NCBI GenBank assembly: GCA_017560855.1
Contig: JAFZEB010000151.1
Coordinates: forward strand, 1 to 5,727
Source: Ruminiclostridium sp.
GTDB taxonomy: Bacteria; Bacillota; Clostridia; Oscillospirales; Oscillospiraceae
Length of the DNA stretch: 5,727 bases
Direction of reading: 5' to 3'
In this document: in pieces, positions 1-5,500 of the stretch
Numbering within the stretch: position 1 is the stretch's first letter
How the letters are laid out: each line of letters begins with the position of its first letter
Notes under the pieces: generated by a model
Told to the model about the DNA's origin: nothing
The model's database searches: none
Seen by the model: only the letters and a program-made list of their open reading frames with translations
Made by a program: the position numbers and the translations under genes

Positions 1-1
1 C

Positions 2-1711
2 ATGGACTCCAACGATCTGGAGCGTGAGCGCGGCATCACCATCCTGGCCAAGAACACTGCCGTCCACTATAAGGACTACAAGATCAACATCGTGGACACT
101 CCGGGCCACGCCGACTTCGGCGGCGAAGTGGAGCGTATCCTGAAGATGGTCAACGGCGTTATCCTGCTGGTGGACGCCGCCGAGGGCCCCATGCCCCAGA
201 CCCGCTTTGTGCTGAGTAAGGCTTTGGAGCTGGGTCACCGTGTCATCGTGGTGGTGAACAAGGTCGACCGCCCCGACCAGCGCATCTATGAGGTCATGGA
301 CGAGGTCCTGGAGCTGCTGCTGGACCTGAACGCCACCGACGAGCAGTTCGAGTCCCCCACCCTGTTCTGCTCCGGCCGTCAGGGCATCGCCTCCTACTCT
401 CCCGAGGTTCTGGGCACCGACCTGATCCCCCTCTTCGACACCATCATTGACTATATCCCCGCCCCCGAGAGCGACCCCGAGGCCCCCTTCCAGATGCTAG
501 TCTCCTCCATCGACTACAACGAGTTCGTGGGCCGTATCGCCATCGGCCGCATCGAGCGGGGCACCATCAAGCAGAACCAGGAGATCGTGGTCTGCAACTA
601 CCACACCCCCGACCAGAGCAAGAAGGCCAAGGCGGTCAGCCTGTACACCTTCGACGGTCTGGCCCGCACCCCCGTCACCGAGGCTGAGGCAGGTGAGATC
701 GTGGCCATGAGCGGCATTGGCGAGATCACCATCGGCGACACCATCTGCGCCACCTCTGCGGTGGAGCCCATGGAGTTTGTCAAGATCTCCGCCCCCACCC
801 TGGAGATGACCTTCGCCATCAACGACTCCCCCTTCGCCGGCAAGGAGGGCAAGTTCGTCACCTCCCGCCAGATCCGTGAGCGTCTCTTCCGTGAGACCAT
901 GAAGGACGTTTCCCTCCGTGTCTCCGAGGTGGAGGGTTCCATGGACTCCTTCAACGTGGCGGGCCGTGGTGAGATGTCCCTGTCCATCCTCATTGAGACC
1001 ATGCGCCGTGAGGGTTATGAGTTCCAGGTCTCTCCCCCTCGTGTCCTGTACCAGGAGATCGACGGGGTCCGCTGTGAGCCCATCGAGCGTGTGGTGGCCG
1101 ACGTGCCCTCCGACAATGTGGGCTCCGTCATGGAGAAGCTGGGCTCCCGCAAGGGCGAGTTCCTGTCCATGACCCCCGTGGGCAACCGCATGAAGCTGGA
1201 GTTCCTGGTTCCCTCCCGTGGTCTGTTTGGCTACCGCAACGAGTTCCTGACCGACACCAAGGGCGAGGGCATCATGGCCTCCGTCTTTGAGACCTATGCT
1301 CCCTACAAGGGTGAAGTCTCCCGCCGGAACACCGGCTCCCTCATCGCCTTCGAGACCGGCGACGCCGTGGCTTACGGCATCTTCGGTGCCCAGGACCGTG
1401 GCGCCATGTTCATCACCCCCGGCACCCCCGTCTACGGCGGCATGGTGGTGGGCGAGTGCCCCAAGGCCGAGGACATCACCGTCAACGTCTGCCGCAAGAA
1501 GCAGCTGACCAACATGCGTGCTTCCGGCTCTGACGAGGCTCTCCGCCTGATTCCCCCCCGCCAGATGAGCCTGGAGCAGTGCCTGGAGTTCCTGGCCGAC
1601 GACGAGCTGCTGGAGGTCACCCCCCAGAACCTGCGCCTGCGCAAGCGCATCCTGAACCACGAGATCCGTATGAAGGCCCTGAAGGGCAACAAGAAGTACC
1701 AGGATCTTTAA
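2..1711 (+). CDS. typA: Ribosome-associated translational GTPase TypA/BipA (5'-truncated by window edge)
   Basis: TypA/BipA is an EF-G-like GTPase that binds the ribosome and is known for roles in 50S assembly, cold growth and stress adaptation. The 569 visible residues start in switch I: ERGITI at 8-14, with the G2 threonine at 13. G3 is DTPGH at 32-36, including the catalytic-type histidine 36, and G4 is NKVD at 86-89. A SGRQG segment stands where G5 is expected. An EF-Tu-like barrel follows (about 165-260), then EF-G III-like and V-like domains (about 265-440), and the BipA-specific C-terminal domain ending in a basic KGNKKYQDL tail. The first ATG (position 2) is internal: family members carry about 40 residues before the MDSNDLERERGITI segment, including the P-loop GHVDHGKTT, so these lie upstream of the window. 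With them the length would be about 610, normal for TypA. The gene is intact to its TAA and has its own terminator. Confidence 0.97.
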   Translation: MDSNDLERERGITILAKNTAVHYKDYKINIVDTPGHADFGGEVERILKMVNGVILLVDAAEGPMPQTRFVLSKALELGHRVIVVVNKVDRPDQRIYEVMDEVLELLLDLNATDEQFESPTLFCSGRQGIASYSPEVLGTDLIPLFDTIIDYIPAPESDPEAPFQMLVSSIDYNEFVGRIAIGRIERGTIKQNQEIVVCNYHTPDQSKKAKAVSLYTFDGLARTPVTEAEAGEIVAMSGIGEITIGDTICATSAVEPMEFVKISAPTLEMTFAINDSPFAGKEGKFVTSRQIRERLFRETMKDVSLRVSEVEGSMDSFNVAGRGEMSLSILIETMRREGYEFQVSPPRVLYQEIDGVRCEPIERVVADVPSDNVGSVMEKLGSRKGEFLSMTPVGNRMKLEFLVPSRGLFGYRNEFLTDTKGEGIMASVFETYAPYKGEVSRRNTGSLIAFETGDAVAYGIFGAQDRGAMFITPGTPVYGGMVVGECPKAEDITVNVCRKKQLTNMRASGSDEALRLIPPRQMSLEQCLEFLADDELLEVTPQNLRLRKRILNHEIRMKALKGNKKYQDL

Positions 1712-1714
1712 TAC

Positions 1715-1766
1715 CAAAAGAATGGCCGAGGAGTTTACCTCCTCGGCCATTCTTTTGTGCTTTTTT
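1715..1766 (+). terminator. Intrinsic terminator of typA
   Basis: A perfect 19-bp stem (CAAAAGAATGGCCGAGGAG at 1715-1733 with its complement at 1739-1757) encloses the 5-nt loop TTTAC. A TGC trinucleotide and six T residues (1761-1766) follow. It starts 4 nt after the typA stop codon. The A-rich foot pairs with T-rich sequence, so the usable U-tract includes both TCTTTTG and TTTTTT. Confidence 0.95.
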
Positions 1767-1880
1767 CAGGCCGCTGCGCGCAGGGCCAGAGGCCCCACAC
1801 TGGCGGCCTGAGAAGTATCTTTTCCGACGTACACGCCGCCGGAAAAGATGATTTAACTGTTTTCACTGTCTGCGGACAGC
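1767..1880. other. Gene-free, hairpin-rich convergent intergenic region
   Basis: No credible coding sequence is visible between the typA terminator and the leftward terminator near 1905. The stretch holds several perfect inverted repeats. CAGGCCGC (1767-1774) pairs with GCGGCCTG (1803-1810), enclosing a GGGCC-AGA-GGCCC hairpin (1783-1795). ATCTTTTCCG (1817-1826) pairs with CGGAAAAGAT (1840-1849) across a 13-nt loop. CTGTC-TGCG-GACAG lies at 1866-1879. No known RNA family was recognised. It may be a degenerate palindromic repeat, an untranslated tail or an unknown small RNA; the sequence alone does not decide. Confidence 0.5.
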
Positions 1881-1893
1881 GAACTCTGCGAGA

Positions 1894-1922
1894 CAAAAGG
1901 AAAACGCCCTCCGAAGAGGGCG
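1894..1922 (-). terminator. Intrinsic terminator for the minus-strand DUF2325-DUF3793 operon
   Basis: Read on the minus strand, CGCCCTC-TTCG-GAGGGCG forms a 7-bp GC-rich stem with a stable UUCG tetraloop (plus positions 1905-1922). It is followed by TTTTCCTTTTG. It lies about 110 nt past the DUF3793 stop, with no gene between, so it is the best termination point for that operon. Confidence 0.85.
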
Positions 1923-1956
1923 CCTTCCAAGCCAAGAATCAATTTAAGAGAGGGTG

Positions 1957-1987
1957 CCCGCCGTGGATGGAGTGACCCACGGCAGGC
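1957..1987 (-). other. Hairpin in the 3' untranslated region of the DUF3793 transcript
   Basis: An 11-bp inverted repeat, GCCTGCCGTGG / CCACGGCGGGC on the minus strand, encloses a 9-nt loop. On the minus strand its one imperfect pair is a tolerated G-U. On the plus strand the same position is a C-A mismatch, so the RNA structure fits the leftward transcript better. No T-run follows directly, so it is not a terminator by itself. It could protect the 3' end. Confidence 0.45.
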
Positions 1988-1988
1988 G

Positions 1989-2023
1989 AAAAAAGAGAGG
2001 AGCCAAATGCGCTGGGCATTTGG
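1989..2023 (-). terminator. Possible weak first terminator of the minus-strand operon
   Basis: CCAAATGC (2003-2010) pairs with GCATTTGG (2016-2023) around a 5-nt loop, 7 nt past the DUF3793 stop. On the minus strand a CTCCTCTC spacer and six T residues (1994-1989) follow. The T-run is about 8 nt from the stem and the stem is only 50% GC. It is therefore at best a leaky terminator ahead of the stronger one near 1905. Confidence 0.4.
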
Positions 2024-2030
2024 ATAGGAA

Positions 2031-2588
2031 TCAGGATAAGGTGGGCACCGTCAGATGTTCCAGGCTGTCGCCGTTGGCGTGGCGCTGGCACAGATCGTTG
2101 GTGCAGGTTTTGTAGGCGGCGAACCGCTCTTTTGCGGCTGCTTCATCCCCATAGACCTTCCAGCAGCCGGTGCACTTGCTGCACTTGCCCTGGTGGCAGA
2201 TGAAGCCCAGGACATCTTCCGGAGGATAGCTCAGGAAGAGGCCGATCTCGTGGGGGAACTCTTCCCTGGCCCGGAGCCGTTTGGTCAGCTCCCGCAGACA
2301 GGGGCGCTGGCTAAGGTCTTCGTACCCGGCCTGTTTCAGTAGGGCTTGGGCGGTCTCGTCAGAGAGATCCCGGTCCAGACTGGCCGGACGGAAGAGATAG
2401 AGGAGGGCTTTGCGTTCCTCCATGCGGAGGGGAATGAGACGCAGTCCCCGTGGGACCAGCACCCGGTTGATTTGGCGCAGGTCCTCCTGGAACTCCTTTC
2501 GATCGTCGAAGGAGCAGGGGAAGAGGTTCCCGGTTTTCAGTCCTGCCAGAGTGGGAGCGCCGTGGCGGATGATATATTCTGCAGACAT
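2031..2588 (-). CDS. DUF3793 family protein
   Basis: This 185-residue soluble protein has the hallmarks of the DUF3793 family, common in Clostridia and without an established biochemical function. HGAPTLAGLKTGNLF is at 9-23 and an arginine-rich RVLVPRGLRLIPLR at 42-55. FPHEIGLFLSYPPEDVLGF is at 111-129, and a CTGCWKVYGD block at 139-148. Cysteines at 131, 136, 139, 142, 162 and 167 cluster in the C-terminal third and could bind a metal or an Fe-S group; that is inference. The ATG at 2588 is chosen because a GAGG motif sits 8 nt before it. The in-frame TTG at 2594 is only 2 nt from that motif. The gene is 10 nt downstream of the DUF2325 gene, whose TGA overlaps this ribosome binding site, so the two are almost certainly co-transcribed and perhaps translationally coupled. 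It appears full length. No signal peptide or membrane segment is seen. Confidence 0.9.
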   Translation of the reverse strand: MSAEYIIRHGAPTLAGLKTGNLFPCSFDDRKEFQEDLRQINRVLVPRGLRLIPLRMEERKALLYLFRPASLDRDLSDETAQALLKQAGYEDLSQRPCLRELTKRLRAREEFPHEIGLFLSYPPEDVLGFICHQGKCSKCTGCWKVYGDEAAAKERFAAYKTCTNDLCQRHANGDSLEHLTVPTLS

Positions 2589-2598
2589 AGGCAATACC

Positions 2599-2880
2599 TC
2601 AAACGGCGTGGTTTTCCAGAATGTTCCGCAGGGCGGCCATAGAACTGGACTTGGACCGGGCGATGGCCGGGTTCTGCCCCTTGATCTCGCTCATGGCAGA
2701 TTTGACCATCTTGTGGGAAATGGTATCGGTGAACATCACCAGCAGGTCGGGGCTGCCCAGGCGATTTTTCAGGGTGCCGGTCATCTTGGAAATGACCTTG
2801 GCAGAGCACTGGAATTCCTTGCACAGATCTTTATACTGGCGGACCATACATTCGTTTCCGCCCAGGATGACAACACTCAT
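2599..2880 (-). CDS. DUF2325 domain-containing protein
   Basis: This 93-residue protein matches the DUF2325 family as I know it. MSVVILGGNECM opens a Rossmann-like first strand and glycine turn (1-12). PDLLVMFTDTISHKMV follows in the middle (about 44-59), and a serine-rich RSKSSSMAALRNIL closes it. The family's molecular function is not established; single-domain versions are frequent in Clostridia. The ATG at 2880 has AAAGGAG (plus positions 2888-2894) 7 nt upstream, a strong ribosome binding site. It is the first gene of a two-gene minus-strand operon and is followed after 10 nt by a DUF3793 gene. Transcription should start near 3006, giving a leader of about 126 nt that holds two copies of a palindrome. 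There are no membrane segments and it probably acts in the cytoplasm. The DUF2325-DUF3793 pairing suggests linked roles. Confidence 0.88.
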   Translation of the reverse strand: MSVVILGGNECMVRQYKDLCKEFQCSAKVISKMTGTLKNRLGSPDLLVMFTDTISHKMVKSAMSEIKGQNPAIARSKSSSMAALRNILENHAV

Positions 2881-2898
2881 GAAAAATCTCCTTTCTCG

Positions 2899-2914
2899 GT
2901 TAGACGCGGCTAAC
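2899..2914. promoter_or_regulatory. Proximal palindrome GTTAG-N5-GCTAAC (candidate operator or RNA hairpin)
   Basis: GTTAGACGCGGCTAAC is an inverted repeat with 5-bp arms, ending 4 nt before the DUF2325 Shine-Dalgarno on the minus strand. It matches the distal copy at 2989-3004 in 12 of 16 bases when both are read on the minus strand. All the differences but one triplet boundary fall in the centre. Conserved arms with a variable centre are what a dimeric repressor site would show. As RNA it could instead fold next to the ribosome binding site. Confidence 0.55.
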
Positions 2915-2931
2915 TGCTGTGTTAAAGGGAA

Positions 2932-2947
2932 GCGTCCCCAAGGACGC
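2932..2947 (-). promoter_or_regulatory. Leader hairpin upstream of DUF2325
   Basis: On the minus strand, GCGTCC-TTGG-GGACGC makes a 6-bp GC-rich hairpin in the middle of the predicted leader. It is followed by TTCCCTTTAAC, a weak pyrimidine-rich tract. It could be an attenuator remnant or simply structure that spaces the two palindromes. The T-run is too broken for a confident terminator call. Confidence 0.35.
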
Positions 2948-2988
2948 CGGATGGTGATATTCTTTTCAAAGACAGGGTATTTATGTGT

Positions 2989-3004
2989 GTTAGCTTTGGC
3001 TAAC
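2989..3004. promoter_or_regulatory. Distal palindrome GTTAGC-TTTG-GCTAAC at the transcription start (candidate operator)
   Basis: A perfect 6-bp inverted repeat with a 4-bp centre, beginning about 9 bp downstream of the -10 box and therefore lying over or just past the predicted start site. A repressor bound here would block initiation or escape. The half-site GTTAG/CTAAC resembles the core of DtxR/IdeR-type iron-repressor boxes. The arms are further apart than in the classical box, so assigning it to that family is only a guess. Confidence 0.6.
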
Positions 3005-3012
3005 TGGTTGAG

Positions 3013-3041
3013 AGTTTACCATACTGTATAAGGTTTGTCAA
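3013..3041 (-). promoter_or_regulatory. Sigma-A-type promoter of the DUF2325-DUF3793 operon
   Basis: On the minus strand, the consensus -35 box TTGACA (plus 3036-3041) is followed by a 17-bp spacer and the -10 box TAAACT (plus 3013-3018, 4 of 6 consensus). The expected start is near 3006. The surrounding DNA is AT-rich compared with the coding regions. No terminator is seen between the VanZ gene and this point, so some read-through from VanZ is possible. Confidence 0.85.
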
Positions 3042-3090
3042 GAATTTATTTTCACTTTTTTTGTGCGAAAATAGGAAGGGAAAATCTCAG

Positions 3091-3588
3091 TCAGTTTGCC
3101 GCGGTCAGAAGGGCGAAGAGGGCCAAAAGGGCTGCTGTTCCAAGCAGGGCCAAGGTTCCCAAAACCTTGTTGGCCCGGGCCTGACTGCGGAGGAGTTTCA
3201 TCGACAGGAAATACGCCAGAACACCCAGGGCGGTGCCCAGGGTATTGGTCAGAAGATCGGTGATGTCGAAGGATCCCAGGGCGCCAAGATACTGCCCGGC
3301 TTCCAAGGCCAGACTGGTGAGAAAGCCAATTAGGACAGCTTGCTTGCCGGGGAGGTTCAGAAGCTTCAGATACACGCCGAAGGGAATAAATATTAGAATG
3401 TTTTCCAAAACCTCCGTCCAGTGAAAGCGGGCAAAGCGCATATCGTCCTCATAGTGAAAAGGAATCAGATTGATACTTCGGTTCCCAGCCAGAGCCTGGA
3501 GGTCTTCCAGGGAGACGGAGAGCTTAAAGAGGATGATCCACACCAGCAGGAGGCAGTAGATCCCGAAGAGCCAGGGGATTCGCTTCAT
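3091..3588 (-). CDS. VanZ-like integral membrane protein
   Basis: A 165-residue membrane protein of the VanZ-like family. The name comes from the VanZ teicoplanin-resistance protein; most members have no proven function. Diagnostic segments are INLIPF at 39-44, NILIFIPFGVYLKLL at 63-77, and LALEAGQYLGALGSFDITDLLTNTLG at about 93-118, where the acidic D108 and D111 precede N115. About five membrane helices are expected: roughly 4-21, 63-77, 83-101, 111-128 and 138-162. The ATG at 3588 is preferred because it gives an immediate basic KR plus a hydrophobic segment, with AAAGGA 10 nt upstream. An ATG at 3612 with AAGG 6 nt upstream is a real alternative, adding eight polar residues. The ATG at 3651 has no ribosome binding site. 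It is divergent from the MATE gene and upstream of the DUF2325 operon. No intrinsic terminator follows it. Confidence 0.85.
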   Translation of the reverse strand: MKRIPWLFGIYCLLLVWIILFKLSVSLEDLQALAGNRSINLIPFHYEDDMRFARFHWTEVLENILIFIPFGVYLKLLNLPGKQAVLIGFLTSLALEAGQYLGALGSFDITDLLTNTLGTALGVLAYFLSMKLLRSQARANKVLGTLALLGTAALLALFALLTAAN

Positions 3589-3687
3589 GTTTCTTTCGTC
3601 CTTTCCGGTCATTGTTTCCCTTATGATACCAGCAGAATCGAAAGCATCCATTAAGACTTTCTGAAAAAAGTATTAAATTCGTTTTTC

Positions 3688-3716
3688 TTGCCCACAGAGA
3701 GCAGACGTAGTATAAT
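3688..3716 (+). promoter_or_regulatory. Promoter of the MATE/Cys-rich operon (divergent region)
   Basis: TTGCCC (3688-3693, 4 of 6 of the -35 consensus) is followed by a 17-bp spacer and a perfect TATAAT (3711-3716). The start should fall near 3723, about 32 nt before the GTG start codon. On the opposite strand TATACT (plus 3709-3714) overlaps this -10 box and could serve the VanZ gene, but its -35 is poor and the spacing short, so I do not call it separately. Confidence 0.8.
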
Positions 3717-3742
3717 ATAAAATTACGAAATCCAATCAGAGA

Positions 3743-3748
3743 GGAGGG
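3743..3748 (+). promoter_or_regulatory. Shine-Dalgarno that fixes the GTG start of the MATE gene
   Basis: GGAGGG lies 6 nt before GTG at 3755. The next in-frame ATG codons are inside the first membrane helix and have no such motif, so the GTG is the real start. Confidence 0.8.
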
Positions 3749-3754
3749 TCCCCC

Positions 3755-5179
3755 GTGGCTCTGCCCAAACCCCGCTGGCGGGACCCGGTCTTCTGGTCCA
3801 TGGCCATGCGGCTGGCCCTGCCTGTGGCCATTCAAAATCTGCTCATCAGCTCCTTTGCCCTGGTGGACACCCTCATGGTGGGCCAGCTGGGGGATGTGCC
3901 CCTGTCGGCCATCGGCATGGCCACCCAGTGGGCCTGGCTGCTGAACATCTGCCAGTTCGGCTTCTGTTCCGGCGCCACCCTGTTCTACGCTCAGTACTGG
4001 GGCGTGAAGGACGTGAAGGGCATCCACCGGATCTTCGGCATCGCCATGAGTCTGGTGACTGTCCTTTCCCTGGTCTTTACCGCCATCTGTGTGGGTGCCC
4101 CGGAGTGGGCCATGTCTCTCTTTAACCGCACTCCCGAAGTGGTGGCCCAGGGTGCTGCCTACCTGCGCATCGCCGGTTGGTCCTACCTGGCCCAAATGGC
4201 GGTCAGCATGATTGGTGCCCTTCTCCGGTCTACGGGACGAGTCCAGCTCCCCATGGTCACGGCCTGCCTCACCACCGTGCTGAACATCGGCCTGGACTAC
4301 GCCATGATCTTTGGCAAGTGGGGCTTCGAGCCTATGGGCATCGTGGGCGCTGCCTGGGCCACGGCCATCTCTGCCTGGGTGGGTCTGATTTTCGTGGTGG
4401 TTGTGTCCATTTATCAGAAAAATATCCTCATCGGTCCCATCAAGGAGTTCTTTGCCTTTGACCGACCTATGCTGCAGGAGTACTTCCAAAAGGCCAACCC
4501 CGTGGTGGTCAACGAGGTGGCCTGGGGCATGGGCACTGTGGCCCTGAACCTCATCTACTCCAACCTGGGCTATGAGTACTATGCGGCGGTGACCATCGTC
4601 CGCACCTTTGAGAATATTGCCTTCTCCCTGCTCATCGGCCTGTGTTCGGCCTGCGCCATCATGGTGGGCAACTCCGTGGGTGCCGGCGATATCCACCAGG
4701 GGGTGGAGCAGTCCCGGCGGTTCTGCGTGGCAGAACCTGCCGCCGCCGGGATCCTGGGTCTGATCCTCATCGCCCTGCGGGACCCTCTCATCCACCTGTT
4801 CAATACGGGAGGGGCCCTGTCGGAGGTCACCTACACCAGCGCCGTCTACATCCTCATCATCTACTCGGCCCACATGGCCATCCGCAACATTCCCTACATC
4901 ACCATCGTGGGCATCTACCGGGCGGGGGGCGATACGGTCACCGGCGTGAAATACGACATGGGCTGCCTGTGGTTCCTGTCGGTACCCGTCACCTTCCTGG
5001 CGGCTTATGTGTTCAAGCTGCCCTTCCCGGTGGTTTACGCCCTGATGCTCATTTCCGAGGATTATATCAAAACCTGGCTTTGCATCCGCTATTTCCGCTC
5101 CTGGCGGTGGCTGATGCCCGTGACCCAGGAAGGCCGGGAGGCTCTGGGCACCTGGAAGAAAGAATATGACATTGCATAA
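3755..5179 (+). CDS. MATE-family multidrug/cation antiporter
   Basis: A 474-residue polytopic inner-membrane protein of the MATE (MatE) family, which exports drugs or metabolites in exchange for Na+ or H+. Two homologous halves of six helices can be traced, about 15-220 and 240-450. The first has PVAIQNLLISSFALVDTLMVGQLG (23-46), with the conserved helix-1 aspartate at 38. LNIGLDYAMIFGKWG is at about 176-190, followed by MGIVGAAWATAIS, a characteristic MATE motif. The second half has VVNEVAWGMGTVALNLIYSNLG (251-272) and VGNSVGAGD (304-312). The size is normal and all helices are present. Translation starts at GTG behind GGAGGG. A small Cys-rich gene follows 21 nt later, so the two probably share a transcript from the promoter at 3688-3716. 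The substrate cannot be told from sequence. No broken reading frame is seen. Confidence 0.95.
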   Translation: MALPKPRWRDPVFWSMAMRLALPVAIQNLLISSFALVDTLMVGQLGDVPLSAIGMATQWAWLLNICQFGFCSGATLFYAQYWGVKDVKGIHRIFGIAMSLVTVLSLVFTAICVGAPEWAMSLFNRTPEVVAQGAAYLRIAGWSYLAQMAVSMIGALLRSTGRVQLPMVTACLTTVLNIGLDYAMIFGKWGFEPMGIVGAAWATAISAWVGLIFVVVVSIYQKNILIGPIKEFFAFDRPMLQEYFQKANPVVVNEVAWGMGTVALNLIYSNLGYEYYAAVTIVRTFENIAFSLLIGLCSACAIMVGNSVGAGDIHQGVEQSRRFCVAEPAAAGILGLILIALRDPLIHLFNTGGALSEVTYTSAVYILIIYSAHMAIRNIPYITIVGIYRAGGDTVTGVKYDMGCLWFLSVPVTFLAAYVFKLPFPVVYALMLISEDYIKTWLCIRYFRSWRWLMPVTQEGREALGTWKKEYDIA

Positions 5180-5185
5180 CCATAG

Positions 5186-5192
5186 AAGGAGG
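5186..5192 (+). promoter_or_regulatory. Strong Shine-Dalgarno of the Cys-rich small protein gene
   Basis: AAGGAGG sits 8 nt before the ATG at 5201, in the 21-nt gap after the MATE stop. It supports this short gene being truly translated. Confidence 0.75.
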
Positions 5193-5200
5193 AACCCCTT

Positions 5201-5464
5201 ATGGACCTGAAAGGAAGACATTACACCTGGTTCCAGAACCGGGAATGCGAGTATTTCCCCTGCCACAACGACGTGCGGGAGGAGGACTTCAACTGCCTCT
5301 TCTGCTACTGCCCTCTGTACCGCGCCCCCAAGTGCGGCGGTGCCTATGTGATGCGCAACGGCCGGAAGGACTGCTCCTACTGCCTGCTGCCCCACAACGA
5401 CGAGAGCTACGCCTACATCTCGGCCAAACTCCGGGAGGAAGGCCTGTTCCCGGAGGAGAAGTAA
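5201..5464 (+). CDS. Cysteine-rich small-domain protein (PF04071-like)
   Basis: An 87-residue protein with eight cysteines (16, 21, 32, 35, 37, 45, 58, 61) plus H22 and H65. They are arranged as ECEYFPCH, NCLFCYCPLY, KCGG and DCSYCLLPH. This pattern is that of the 'cysteine-rich small domain' family found in Clostridia and methanogens, which probably binds metal (zinc or an Fe-S cluster); its function is not established. Some relatives lie near cobalamin genes or are fused to their products, from memory; nothing of that kind is visible here. The C-terminal 20 residues are charged and likely helical. It has a strong ribosome binding site and follows the MATE gene closely, so co-expression is likely. 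It lacks a signal peptide, so the thiols face the cytoplasm. Confidence 0.88.
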   Translation: MDLKGRHYTWFQNRECEYFPCHNDVREEDFNCLFCYCPLYRAPKCGGAYVMRNGRKDCSYCLLPHNDESYAYISAKLREEGLFPEEK

Positions 5465-5500
5465 GATCAAAGTCGTTTTGTTGTGGAAACGTTCTCAGTG

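Noticed and set aside
497..1750. Open frame of 417 codons on the minus strand opposite typA
   Set aside because: It is the shadow of typA: repetitive Gly/Leu/His/Val-rich translation with no motif, and it begins inside the typA terminator hairpin.
2592..2594. TTG start for DUF3793, six bases upstream of the ATG
   Set aside because: The GAGG motif is only 2 nt away from TTG but 8 nt from ATG at 2588, so ATG is far better placed.
2055..3031. Plus-strand open frames across the DUF3793/DUF2325 genes
   Set aside because: They are antisense to two genes with clear family motifs and ribosome binding sites, and their translations show no recognisable domain.
3589..3651. Longer N-terminus for the VanZ-like protein from ATG 3651
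   Set aside because: There is no Shine-Dalgarno before it, and the added residues are polar and unlike the family's usual start. ATG 3588, or possibly 3612, is better supported.
3524..5470. Open frame of 648 codons on the minus strand opposite the MATE and Cys-rich genes
   Set aside because: It is antisense to two well-supported genes. Its translation is low-complexity, rich in His, Gly, Gln and Asp, with no recognisable domain, and it also overlaps the VanZ gene. Long antisense frames are expected opposite GC-rich genes with G/C-biased third positions.
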